DNA of 38,347 nt, from positions 1 to 38,347 of IMG/VR virus record IMGVR_UViG_3300043544_000428. One strand, given 5' to 3'. Source of the stretch: a virus. The position numbers and the translations under genes are program-made. Within the stretch, counting starts at the first letter, position 1. Every line of letters begins with the position of its first letter. Below, piece by piece: positions 1 through 7,210 of this stretch. The notes under the pieces are model-generated. The model was not told where the DNA came from and did no database searches. It worked only from the letters and a program-made list of their open reading frames with translations.

Positions 1-96
1 ATTATAGTACATGCCAGCGCAAATTGCTTTCGCCTTTTTCTCTGGGGTACCTTTCTTTATATAAGATTCTTTGCATTTTTCGTATTCCTTGGGCAT
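1..96 (-). CDS. Small Cys-motif phage protein, 3' end cut by window edge
   Basis: The minus-strand frame opens with ATG at 96 and stays open for 32 codons to the window edge. The visible peptide begins MPKEYEKC and has two cysteines 18 residues apart in the pattern Y-E-K-C ... G-T-P-x-K-x-A-K-A-I-C-A. Similar short C-x(n)-A-x-x-I-C-A peptides occur in large phages without an agreed function; that recollection is general. It lies 15 nt beyond the stop of the 509-aa gene and probably belongs to the same transcript. The upstream sequence has only a weak ribosome site. The gene is incomplete and no function is proposed. Confidence 0.45.
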   Translation of the reverse strand, partial: MPKEYEKCKESYIKKGTPEKKAKAICAGMYYN

Positions 97-111
97 AGTT
101 CTATTTTAGCT

Positions 112-1641
112 CTAGTTGCTTGAATATATCCATTCGCCATATGGCAAAATGTTAGTTACCAAAGGTAATGTTCCTTTCCCATACAAGCCTAAATATTCTC
201 TTTGAAGTAGCCAATTAATAAACCTTCTCTTTTCTGCTGGCCTTTGAGCAACCGGAACAGAACTAAAATCAACAAACAGAATTGTGTTTGCACTATTATT
301 GTTTATTATGTCATCTATAGTTTTAGGTTCTACAGAAAAGGCAGATTGATTGTCATAGTAAACTCTTTCTATAAGTTTTTCCTCAAACTTATTATAAGCA
401 TACCAATCTCTTAAGTAGGGCTGTATGTCTTTATATGGAGTTTTTATAGTTGGTTCAGCAATTTTGTATTGATAATGATCTGCGTCCCATACTTCTACGT
501 GTTGAGGTTGGTGAGCAACCCACTTATATTTAATAACCCTACCAGTAAATAAGCTATTAGCAAGCTGATTCTCAAGTTCAGCTAACTGATTCTGGAATGT
601 TGTGTAAGCCTGAAGAGGTTGACCAGAAGTTTCATCAAATCCAAATGGGTAGTAAATATTTACTATAGGTGCGTAAGAAAGAAGTTTCGCTAGTGTTCCG
701 TGGAATTTCACTTCAACATTTCCAGAGGTTACTTCTAGATAATCTATTTCAACTAAGTGATAGTATTGTTCCTGACCTGCAGGGATAGTATCAGAAACAA
801 CTACAGTTCCAGAGGGTCCTCCAATCTTCGTAGTGAAAGAAGCGCTAGAGGATGAAGAAAGGTTCTTTACGGTAAATCCTAGGATTGGGAACGGTAGATA
901 AAGTTTATCTCCAGAAGCAAGCTCGTAAGAAAGAAGGGACAGTTTTCTATCAAAGTATTTTAATTTTGCCCAACCGCCAAAAAATTCGTCATTTAATGGA
1001 GCGTCTAGAGAGGCGAATAGGTTCTTAACTTTGGCGATAATTTCACTTTCCTGGCCTCCAGGAAGAATGCTCAAAACTTCATTGACTGTGCTGTAAGGAT
1101 AAGTCGTAGTTATAAGATTAGTAACAAGAGCGTTAAAAATAGTTTCTTTAAAGTTTAAGGATGTTACAGGAATTTTTTGGCCCATTACCCAATAATCAAC
1201 TTCTACAATAGACTCAGAATTGTAGGGCAAAGATCCTTCTCCAAAATTCCAAGTTTCAGTCATGAAGCCATCTTGATTAAGTGGGTTGTAAAGGTAGTAT
1301 TGGCTAGGGTTATTGGGATCGGCTATATAGAGGTTGGGAAATCTAGGTACTAGAAAATCAGCAGAAGAAATCGTAAAGACTGTAACCTCTAAGTTATAAG
1401 AGGGTAGGCTGTCAAGAAACTCATATCTAAACCAATTTCCTACAAAGTCTAATTCCTCATAATGATTTGCGTCTACAATTACAAAAGAATTTGGATTATA
1501 ATCATCAAAGTATACTTTGACACGACTAGAGGTTGTATTTTTTATTCCTACACCATAGAAAATAAAGTTAAATCTCTTTTGATCTCTTTGTGCAGTAAAA
1601 ACGTGTGTATAGGCTTGCCCTACAAATCTACCGCCTTGCAT
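112..1641 (-). CDS. Beta-rich phage structural protein, 509 aa, function unknown
   Basis: The family is not recognised. The protein is rich in Tyr, Phe, Asn and Ser with alternating hydrophobic strands, typical of virion or baseplate surface proteins. Two stretches look alike: about residues 28-70 (V-x-I-K-N-T-T-S-S-R-V-K-V, then Y-E-E-L-D-F-V) and about 253-312 (F-T-V-K-N-L-S-S-S-S, then Y-L-E-V-T-S-G-N-V-E-V-K). Each reads as a beta-sandwich of strands ending in a hydrophobic pair, suggesting an internal duplication. The start ATG at 1641 follows a clear Shine-Dalgarno (GGGAGGT, about 8 nt upstream). It is the last complete gene of the run that begins with the helicase, next to two other beta-sandwich proteins, so a tail or adsorption role is inferred from context only. 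Confidence 0.7.
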   Translation of the reverse strand: MQGGRFVGQAYTHVFTAQRDQKRFNFIFYGVGIKNTTSSRVKVYFDDYNPNSFVIVDANHYEELDFVGNWFRYEFLDSLPSYNLEVTVFTISSADFLVPRFPNLYIADPNNPSQYYLYNPLNQDGFMTETWNFGEGSLPYNSESIVEVDYWVMGQKIPVTSLNFKETIFNALVTNLITTTYPYSTVNEVLSILPGGQESEIIAKVKNLFASLDAPLNDEFFGGWAKLKYFDRKLSLLSYELASGDKLYLPFPILGFTVKNLSSSSSASFTTKIGGPSGTVVVSDTIPAGQEQYYHLVEIDYLEVTSGNVEVKFHGTLAKLLSYAPIVNIYYPFGFDETSGQPLQAYTTFQNQLAELENQLANSLFTGRVIKYKWVAHQPQHVEVWDADHYQYKIAEPTIKTPYKDIQPYLRDWYAYNKFEEKLIERVYYDNQSAFSVEPKTIDDIINNNSANTILFVDFSSVPVAQRPAEKRRFINWLLQREYLGLYGKGTLPLVTNILPYGEWIYSSN

Positions 1642-1661
1642 ATTATTTACCTCCCAAAAAT

Positions 1662-2054
1662 TTAAACATATATATCTCCTAGCTCTATTTTAAATGATTT
1701 AGCTTCACAAATCTTTTGTCTTGAAGGTATAGTTTTTACAATTACATCTTTTAAGTCAACTAAGTCTGGATGGGTAGTTTTAACATTAATAACGAAGTAG
1801 TAATATTTCCCATTGTACATAATTCTAACTACATAAAAATTCGGCTTTGGCTCTATTAGGTCATTAGGCGTTACCTGAAATTCCCCATAACCAAACTCGT
1901 TCAAATAAAATTCAGCAATAACAGAAGGTAAATAAACAGACATTGAATCCTGAACATAATAGATATCTGTTGGATATGGAAATACAACAACTCTAGCAAA
2001 AGGAGTTGTTTTTGGAAATAAGTTTCTTGAATTTATTTTGACAACCTTGACCAA
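1662..2054 (-). CDS. Beta-sandwich tail/baseplate-like protein, 130 aa, TTG start
   Basis: The translation starts VKVVKINSRN and shows a strand pattern common in small phage fibre and baseplate domains: a V-V-V-F-P-Y-P strand, then a F-x-V-T-P-N-D-L segment, then Y-V-V-R and F-V-I-N-V strands, closing with D-L-V-D-L-K-D-V-I-V. The start codon is TTG at 2054. It is favoured because GAGGAGG lies about 7 nt upstream on the minus strand, inside the last codons of the preceding 41-aa ORF. It sits between the 41-aa basic protein and the 509-aa structural-type protein. A tail-fibre or baseplate component is plausible but not shown; no catalytic motif is visible. Confidence 0.65.
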   Translation of the reverse strand: MVKVVKINSRNLFPKTTPFARVVVFPYPTDIYYVQDSMSVYLPSVIAEFYLNEFGYGEFQVTPNDLIEPKPNFYVVRIMYNGKYYYFVINVKTTHPDLVDLKDVIVKTIPSRQKICEAKSFKIELGDIYV

Positions 2055-2057
2055 GGT

Positions 2058-2183
2058 CTAATCCTCCTCAAAAATTTTCTTTTTGTGTTTTTCTTTTTTC
2101 TTTCTTTTATTTTCATGAGCACCAGCCTTTCTAGTTTTAAAGGATGTGAACTCTCTTTGGTCATACATCTTTAACTTCTTCAT
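2058..2183 (-). CDS. Small basic protein, 41 aa
   Basis: An ORF from ATG at 2183 to TAG at 2058-2060 encodes a peptide starting MKKLKMYDQREFTS, with a very Lys-rich C-terminal half (N-K-R-K-K-K-E-K-H-K-K-K) ending F-E-E-D. A weak site (AAGG) lies about 8 nt upstream, overlapping the stop of the 216-aa gene, and its final GAG GAG GAT codons form the ribosome site of the next gene. It fills the only gap between the 216-aa and 130-aa genes. The charge suggests nucleic-acid or capsid-surface contact, but no family is recognised. It may equally serve as a translational coupler. Confidence 0.5.
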   Translation of the reverse strand: MKKLKMYDQREFTSFKTRKAGAHENKRKKKEKHKKKIFEED

Positions 2184-2193
2184 ACGATTTACC

Positions 2194-2844
2194 TTAGCAG
2201 GCCGCCGGCTCAAAAGAAACTTCCACCGCACTAACGCTTAAGGGAACATCTTTTATCTTTAGAAGCTTTGAATATGCAAGTCTTGGAAGTGTCAAAACAT
2301 AATTGTATCTTCTATTCAAATAAATAGAAAATCTTCCGTTTGCGTCTGTAGAGGTAAAGGCGTTCATAGAAGAATACAGAGAGTTGTCATAATATGTCGT
2401 TTCGTTTACAACCGAAAATACTACACTCTCCCCCACAAGGGGATTGCCGTAAGCGTCAAACAATTGACCATAAACATTTATCCTTTCTGCCTCCAGAGGC
2501 AAAGCTTCTCCATAAGCTACGATCTTTTCTTGAAAATCAGTAGAATCAGAGGAATTTTCTACTCTGATTTTCACAAAATCTGGTTTAGAAAAGAAGGTCT
2601 TAGGTACACGAATCACCAAAAATCTTTCCGTACCCTCATCTCTGTAAGACGATGTATTGGAATATGTAGTAAAGGAAGGAGGGGTGCTTTCTGTCCAGAC
2701 GCTATTAACGAAATCATACACTACATATTTATCTCTGTTAATTGAGTAAATTAAAACATTTAAAGTAATATTAGTGTCTGTTTTTGCAACAAAAAACAGA
2801 TCTTCTCCATTTAGAAAAGATTCTTTTGAATAAAGGCTTATCAC
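2194..2844 (-). CDS. Tail/baseplate-like protein with carboxypeptidase-regulatory (Ig-like) domain, 216 aa
   Basis: The C-terminal half, about residues 122-210, has the signature of a CarboxypepD-reg/Ig-like fold: V-Y-G-Q-L-F-D-A-Y-G-N-P-L-V-G-E-S-V-V-F, then T-S-T-D-A-N-G-R-F-S-I-Y-L, then Y-V-L-T-L-P. Such domains are frequent in phage fibres and baseplate decorations, where they space or anchor receptor-binding parts. The N-terminal half is another all-beta region without a recognised family. The start is GTG at 2844, with a weak GAGG 13 nt upstream, and the protein ends P-A-A-C. It follows the helicase by about 40 nt and precedes two further beta proteins. The Ig-like assignment is strong; a tail location is inferred. 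Confidence 0.72.
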   Translation of the reverse strand: MISLYSKESFLNGEDLFFVAKTDTNITLNVLIYSINRDKYVVYDFVNSVWTESTPPSFTTYSNTSSYRDEGTERFLVIRVPKTFFSKPDFVKIRVENSSDSTDFQEKIVAYGEALPLEAERINVYGQLFDAYGNPLVGESVVFSVVNETTYYDNSLYSSMNAFTSTDANGRFSIYLNRRYNYVLTLPRLAYSKLLKIKDVPLSVSAVEVSFEPAAC

Positions 2845-2883
2845 AAGTTTTATTGTACCTCAATCTGCCGGAAAAGCCTTCCC

Positions 2884-4188
2884 TCACTCAAGAATTCTGT
2901 TAATTTGATTTTTTATATCCTCATCAATAAAGTACATTTCTGGATGCTCTTTGACTGCTTTATCATAGATAAACAAAGCTAAAGGATTTTTCTTTCCTTC
3001 TTTTTGCCTTAAGATTCTTCCTATTAGCTGAACAAACGAAACGTTTCCTCTAACCAAAGATAAAGACACAAGGGTATCTATGTGGGGTATGTCTAATCCT
3101 TTAGATGCGATGTTGTATGTTGCGGCAACTATGTTATCGCTTTCTGTTATTTCATCTTTGCGTTTTGATGTTAAAATTTTTGCCTCAGGAATTTCTTTTT
3201 CTATGTAATCGGCTGTGAATAACCTGTTAACAACTAGCAACACAGATCTTCCTTGATTGGCAAATTCTTTTACTTTTTCCACAACAAACTTCATGAAGTC
3301 TTCATTTTTTTCTGCACTTGTGTAATAGTTTGCTAAAAATGTCATCCAGTCAATATTTGTCCACTTTCTGATTTTAACCTTAAAATCGGTTTCAATCGTT
3401 TCTACATATAAGTTCTTTTTGTAAGAATTTCTAAATCCAACCGAACTAGGCGTAATTATAACATCACCCAAAAAGTCTTCAAACCCAGATCTTCTTGGAG
3501 TTGCGGTTAATCCAAAGATATAATCAAACCCAAGAAACAAGCCTAAAGATTTAGCGTAAAGATTAGCCGTAGCGGTTGTATGAGCTTCGTCATAAATAAC
3601 AGCATTAAAGTTGGAATAGAAGAATTTTTTAAATGTTTCAAGGTAGTTGTCTTTTAGTAGCGAGAGAAGAAATTGCACGGTAGTAAACGCAATGTCGTAT
3701 TCTCCTTTTAAAACTTCCTCAAAGTTATCTCTATTAAGTTGTGCAAATTTTACGCCGAACAAGGTTTCATTAGCTGAGTTTATCCATTGCTCCATTAGCA
3801 CATGCTTATCAACAACAACTATTGTTGGAGATTTAATGTATCTGTTAAAAAGGAATAGAGAAAAAACAGTTTTTCCAGCGCCTGTTTCCATCTTAATAAT
3901 TCCTTTTTCAAACTTTTGTCTTTCAAACACCTTAAGAGCTTTTTCTTGCCATTCTCTTGGAGTTTTTAATTCCTTAAAAGTTTCTAGTCTCAAAGTTCTT
4001 TTTTTTGGTTTGACGTATTCAATGGTTGGGTCTAAAGACATTAAAAAGTCAAAAACCTCGTTAGATACTATGATATAATCGTCTTCAGAGTGAAGAACGG
4101 GATAATCATAAAGTCCAAGTTCCCTGTACTTTTTGAGTACAGGAGTTTCAAAAACTATTGCTCCGTGTTTTAAAGCCACGCTCTTCAT
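2884..4188 (-). CDS. SF2 DNA/RNA helicase, UvsW-like
   Basis: This is an ATP-dependent superfamily 2 helicase of the UvsW/RadD-like type, which in T4-like phages remodels replication and recombination intermediates. Visible motifs, numbered from the longer ATG at 4206: Q-E-K-A-L about 86-90, Walker A M-E-T-G-A-G-K-T about 105-112, Walker B/DEAH in V-I-Y-D-E-A-H-T about 204, motif III L-T-A-T-P-R-R about 234, and motif VI Q-L-I-G-R-I-L-R-Q near 393-401. Length (about 435 aa) is normal. The start is ambiguous: ATG 4206 gives six extra residues, but a promoter (-10 at 4197-4202) overlaps that codon, so ATG 4188, 8 nt after the -10, is preferred as a leaderless start. It heads the leftward tail-accessory run. 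Confidence 0.9.
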   Translation of the reverse strand: MKSVALKHGAIVFETPVLKKYRELGLYDYPVLHSEDDYIIVSNEVFDFLMSLDPTIEYVKPKKRTLRLETFKELKTPREWQEKALKVFERQKFEKGIIKMETGAGKTVFSLFLFNRYIKSPTIVVVDKHVLMEQWINSANETLFGVKFAQLNRDNFEEVLKGEYDIAFTTVQFLLSLLKDNYLETFKKFFYSNFNAVIYDEAHTTATANLYAKSLGLFLGFDYIFGLTATPRRSGFEDFLGDVIITPSSVGFRNSYKKNLYVETIETDFKVKIRKWTNIDWMTFLANYYTSAEKNEDFMKFVVEKVKEFANQGRSVLLVVNRLFTADYIEKEIPEAKILTSKRKDEITESDNIVAATYNIASKGLDIPHIDTLVSLSLVRGNVSFVQLIGRILRQKEGKKNPLALFIYDKAVKEHPEMYFIDEDIKNQINRILE

Positions 4189-4196
4189 CACCCAGG

Positions 4197-4225
4197 ATGA
4201 TACCATGCCGAAAGCATCTAGTCAA
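4197..4225 (-). promoter_or_regulatory. Promoter for helicase operon, apparently leaderless
   Basis: On the minus strand TTGACT (plus 4220-4225) is followed after 17 nt by TATCAT (plus 4197-4202). The next in-frame ATG of the helicase (4188) begins 8 nt past the -10, where transcription should start. No Shine-Dalgarno precedes it. The -10 overlaps the first ATG of the longer helicase frame and sits next to the start of the divergent plus-strand gene. Confidence 0.6.
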
Positions 4226-4765
4226 GAGAGGCCCTTTACTAAGCTTTATCCTCACATAAACAACTTTGAATCTGCTTATCTCAAAGCGCTATACAAAAAG
4301 TATAAAAACATTACATTAGAAAATTTGTTCAAAGAAAAAATTTACACAGAAAAAGAAAAGTACTTAATGATTGAAATATTGGAGCTAAGATTATTTTCTG
4401 AAAACCTTTATTATGTAGTTCTTCTAAATATTGAGACTCAAGAAGACTTTTTTAACGCCTTTTCAGAACTTAGAAAAACTCACTTATACCTTAGGCTTTT
4501 TAGTTTAGAGAGTTATGAAGATTTTACATTTAAGTTTCTTTATAGCTTTAAAAATCTTCTTTTAGTAAAAAATGAGGTTGCGAAAGGAGTGTTACTTTAC
4601 GACTTCATAATTGCTTCTGAAATAAAAAATGGAGAATATATACCAAGATATTTTGACGCTATTGACAAAAGGCTTGTTATAAACAAAAGGATTGTTGATG
4701 TTAAAAGATTAAACGATCTTAAATCTATAGGGACAAGAAAAATCTCTTTCATTAACATTCAATGA
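4205..4765 (+). CDS. Unknown helical protein, 186 aa, divergent from helicase
   Basis: The family is not recognised. The frame is open from a TTG at 4133, but ATG 4205 is preferred because AGGA lies 7 nt upstream and the longer form would sit antisense inside the helicase. The product starts MPKASSQERPFTKLYPHINN and is mostly amphipathic helix rich in Leu, Tyr, Phe and Lys (A-Y-L-K-A-L-Y-K-K-Y near 30, then repeated L-x-L-R-L-F-S patterns). No membrane segment or catalytic motif is seen. Its ATG overlaps the outer helicase ATG (CATG at 4204-4207). It is a lone rightward gene between two leftward operons, closed by a hairpin terminator. Position hints at a regulatory or assembly role, nothing firmer. 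Confidence 0.7.
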   Translation: MPKASSQERPFTKLYPHINNFESAYLKALYKKYKNITLENLFKEKIYTEKEKYLMIEILELRLFSENLYYVVLLNIETQEDFFNAFSELRKTHLYLRLFSLESYEDFTFKFLYSFKNLLLVKNEVAKGVLLYDFIIASEIKNGEYIPRYFDAIDKRLVINKRIVDVKRLNDLKSIGTRKISFINIQ

Positions 4766-4771
4766 AAAAAG

Positions 4772-4797
4772 AAAAGCAACCCAATCGGGTTGCTTTT
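4772..4797. terminator. Bidirectional intrinsic terminator between convergent genes
   Basis: A perfect 11-bp stem (AAAAGCAACCC / GGGTTGCTTTT) with a 4-nt loop AATC lies 6 nt after the plus-strand stop and 20 nt beyond the capsid stop. On the minus strand the stem is followed by a T-rich tract; on plus it ends in TTTT. It should end transcription of the capsid operon and of the 186-aa gene. Confidence 0.85.
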
Positions 4798-4817
4798 CAT
4801 GATTCTATTTATTTATG

Positions 4818-6212
4818 TCATATAAGAGGCTCTTGAGAAACGTTTACGATAAGCCAGTTGAATTCCGGGGCTCTAGAGAAGGGAGAAGCCACTTTCCAAA
4901 TTACCCAGTCGTGAGTCAAAGCAGGAGGCAATCTGTAAAGCTCCATACCAATCCAAGTAGCCATAGTAGTAACATTTGGATCTATTCCGAATACTACACC
5001 AGTACCAGGAATCTTCTTCCACCTGTAAACGCCAGAGGGAGTTACTACGGTTTCGTAACCGTCATCTACAAACTCAAAATCGCCGTTAACCGTTCTTACA
5101 GGAACTCGCCTATAGAACTTAAATTCCTGAGAGCTAGGATCTTTTCTGTAAATATCAAGCCACTTGACATTAACAAGTCCACGAAGAGCAAGCTTTAGGC
5201 CTCTACCATCGGCAGTTAGAGTACGTCCAACAAATTTAGCGGCACTTTCGCCATAGAAGTTGCAGGCCTTTACAGCGTACTCATAAGTATCGCCACTCCT
5301 GAAGGGAGAAGTGGGGGTAACGGCAACTTCAGTAATAGGATCTATAGTCCAGGAGTTGGAGGGAGCGGCAAAATCACCAACTTCAGAACCAAATCTAGCG
5401 GGATTGAATTTGTGGAAATCTCCAAGGAATTGAGAGGGATAAAGCTGATGCTCACCACGAACACCAATGTAGCTTTGAGCATCAGCGCCAAGGAGGCCAG
5501 CCCTACGATCGGCAGTATTTATTATTCTAGCAAGCTGGTAGAAAGAGTGTTGCAAGTTAATCTTGTCAATGTAGGAAAGGAAAACAGCGCTGGGTTTGGC
5601 AAGCGCCTGAGTGGCTACTACTCTAGATTCGGCCTCCCAGAGGAGGTCAATGGTAAGAGGTTGGCCACCAGCATCTAATACGTTTTGAGGAGCGCCGCGC
5701 TTGATGATGTTTACAATGCCGTCCTGTTGAAGATTATTTGGGGAGCCGGGGACCTCGTCTCCTAAGGTGTTATCACCATAAATAGCAAAGTATTCCCATT
5801 CGTTGGCTACAGCAATCATCTTTTCACGCTTCGCCACTTCGTCAATTCTCATAACACCGTTTTCGGTGGTCTTTGTAGCAAGTTCAGTAACGGTGATTCT
5901 GTGGCCAACGAGCATTGGACGAATACGTCTCCTGGCAACATTAATCTCTACAGTTCTAGGAAGGCCACCATCTCTGAAAGCACCGTAACCAATCTTATCA
6001 TGACGGGCAGTTACAACATTGTACTCGTGCTCATACGCACGAGCCTTTACTTCGCCCTTCTTGAGTACATCAGTAAGGGGAGTATCAAGTACGTTGAGTT
6101 GGGTAAGTTCGGCTTCTAGGTCCTCTCTTTCTAAGCTTTCGGCTACGTTACCGGCGGCATTAAGTGCCTTTAGGGTTGCAAAATCAAGGTGCTTTAAATG
6201 TTCTGGAATCAT
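4818..6212 (-). CDS. Major capsid protein with FN3-like insertion, 464 aa
   Basis: This is the HK97-fold capsid subunit, by inference from order and motifs. It directly follows the prohead protease-scaffold gene, has a strong Shine-Dalgarno (AGGAGG about 10 nt before ATG), and its G+C is visibly higher than most neighbours, as expected for a very highly expressed gene. N-terminal features resemble capsid proteins of the HK97/SU10 kind: T-P-L-T-D-V-L-K-K-G at 44-53, R-T-V-E-I-N-V at 86-92, and N-E-W-E-Y-F-A-I-Y-G-D at 137-147. Residues about 293-386 look like a fibronectin type III domain: Y-E-Y-A-V-K-A-C-N-F-Y-G-E-S, then W-L-D-I-Y-R-K, then F-E-F-V-D-D-G-Y. That domain is probably a surface insertion. 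The coat fold resumes to the C-terminus. Confidence 0.85.
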   Translation of the reverse strand: MIPEHLKHLDFATLKALNAAGNVAESLEREDLEAELTQLNVLDTPLTDVLKKGEVKARAYEHEYNVVTARHDKIGYGAFRDGGLPRTVEINVARRRIRPMLVGHRITVTELATKTTENGVMRIDEVAKREKMIAVANEWEYFAIYGDNTLGDEVPGSPNNLQQDGIVNIIKRGAPQNVLDAGGQPLTIDLLWEAESRVVATQALAKPSAVFLSYIDKINLQHSFYQLARIINTADRRAGLLGADAQSYIGVRGEHQLYPSQFLGDFHKFNPARFGSEVGDFAAPSNSWTIDPITEVAVTPTSPFRSGDTYEYAVKACNFYGESAAKFVGRTLTADGRGLKLALRGLVNVKWLDIYRKDPSSQEFKFYRRVPVRTVNGDFEFVDDGYETVVTPSGVYRWKKIPGTGVVFGIDPNVTTMATWIGMELYRLPPALTHDWVIWKVASPFSRAPEFNWLIVNVSQEPLI

Positions 6213-6247
6213 ACTCTTTTTTTCCTCCTATTTAAAAGTTTATATTA
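6213..6247 (-). promoter_or_regulatory. Capsid gene leader with strong RBS and possible extended -10
   Basis: The 35-nt gap on the minus strand holds TGATAATAT, which fits an extended -10, followed by AGGAGG about 10 nt before the capsid ATG. A -35 is weak (TTTAAG, 18 nt upstream). The ribosome site is clear; a separate capsid promoter is only possible. Confidence 0.4.
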
Positions 6248-7210
6248 TCACGATGAAAAATTTTTCTTAAATTCTCTAAAAATTACATCTACTTCATAAT
6301 CTTCTAAACCTAAAGTTGTTCTAGCCTTGTCATAAATCTCGTCCTTTTTCCTCTGAATTTCTACTGGGCTACCACGGAAAGTAATATATTCTTCGTAGAA
6401 AGACTTAAGCTTCTTTACTTTATCCTTTGAAGCAAGAATGCTTTTTACCTTTTCCTCTAGTTTTTCAGATGTTGCAATTCCCATATGGGGATGCACATCT
6501 TTCGTTACTCCAACTTTGGCTTTAGAAACAATCTTCTCTTCTTCCTTTGAAGTATTAAAACTCTTTGTAACTGTAAGCATTTCGGATAAAGATTTTTCTA
6601 CTTTCTTTTCTATGTTATCTATGTTCTTGTGAAGCTCTTCAACATACTTCAAGGTCTTTTGCGTAGTTTCTGTAAGAATTTCCACAAGGTCATTTATAGA
6701 CTTTAAAGTTTCTCCCAGTCTTAAAGAATTTTCTGTTTCTTTCTGCTCCTCTTCAAGTTTTCCTTGATCAATGTCCATGTCGTGTTCTTCTTCTTCAATC
6801 ATATTAAGTTTAGATAAAACTTCTTCCAACTTGGAAAGTTTTTGCTCAAGAAGATCTAGCTTATCTAATACCAAATCAGGAAAAGCGTCTTCTCCTTGAG
6901 TTTCAGGAGCAAGGTCAGCTAAAACTGCAGGCTCTTCTCCAGGCATTCCTCCTTGAGGCATTCCTGGCATTTCTCCACCAGGCATTCCTTGGCCCATTAA
7001 GGCATCTGCAAGTGATGCTCCACTATTGCCACCTGCCAGTCCTTCACCCTCACCCTTATCCTCTTCTCCGTCACCCAAGAGAGAAGTCAAAGCATCTCCC
7101 TCGTCCTTAGCTCTTTCGTCCTTATTTCCCTTTTCTTCAGTACCTTCTTTTTCTTCTTCCTTTTCCTTCTCTTCCGCTTCCTTTGCTTTAATAACTTCCT
7201 TCTTTGGCAT
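6248..7210 (-). CDS. Putative nested scaffold protein (in-frame internal start), 320 aa
   Basis: Inside the protease-scaffold gene, AAGGAGGAT immediately precedes two ATG codons (7213 and 7210) in frame. The second has about 5-nt spacing from AGGAGG. This is one of the best ribosome sites in the window and falls exactly at the junction between protease and scaffold regions. The product would start MPKKEVIKAKE and contain only the acidic, Gly/Met/Pro-rich and coiled-coil parts. Lambda makes Nu3 from within gene C the same way; the parallel is established knowledge, and its use here is inferred. Confidence 0.55.
   Translation of the reverse strand: MPKKEVIKAKEAEEKEKEEEKEGTEEKGNKDERAKDEGDALTSLLGDGEEDKGEGEGLAGGNSGASLADALMGQGMPGGEMPGMPQGGMPGEEPAVLADLAPETQGEDAFPDLVLDKLDLLEQKLSKLEEVLSKLNMIEEEEHDMDIDQGKLEEEQKETENSLRLGETLKSINDLVEILTETTQKTLKYVEELHKNIDNIEKKVEKSLSEMLTVTKSFNTSKEEEKIVSKAKVGVTKDVHPHMGIATSEKLEEKVKSILASKDKVKKLKSFYEEYITFRGSPVEIQRKKDEIYDKARTTLGLEDYEVDVIFREFKKNFSS

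Noticed and set aside
4124-4142. Inverted repeat CTGTACT-TTTTG-AGTACAG
   Set aside because: A 7-bp stem inside helicase codons with no T tract; may be an operator but could be chance.
4133-4204. TTG-extended start of the 186-aa gene
   Set aside because: The extension lies antisense inside the helicase, has no ribosome site, and ATG 4205 has AGGA upstream.
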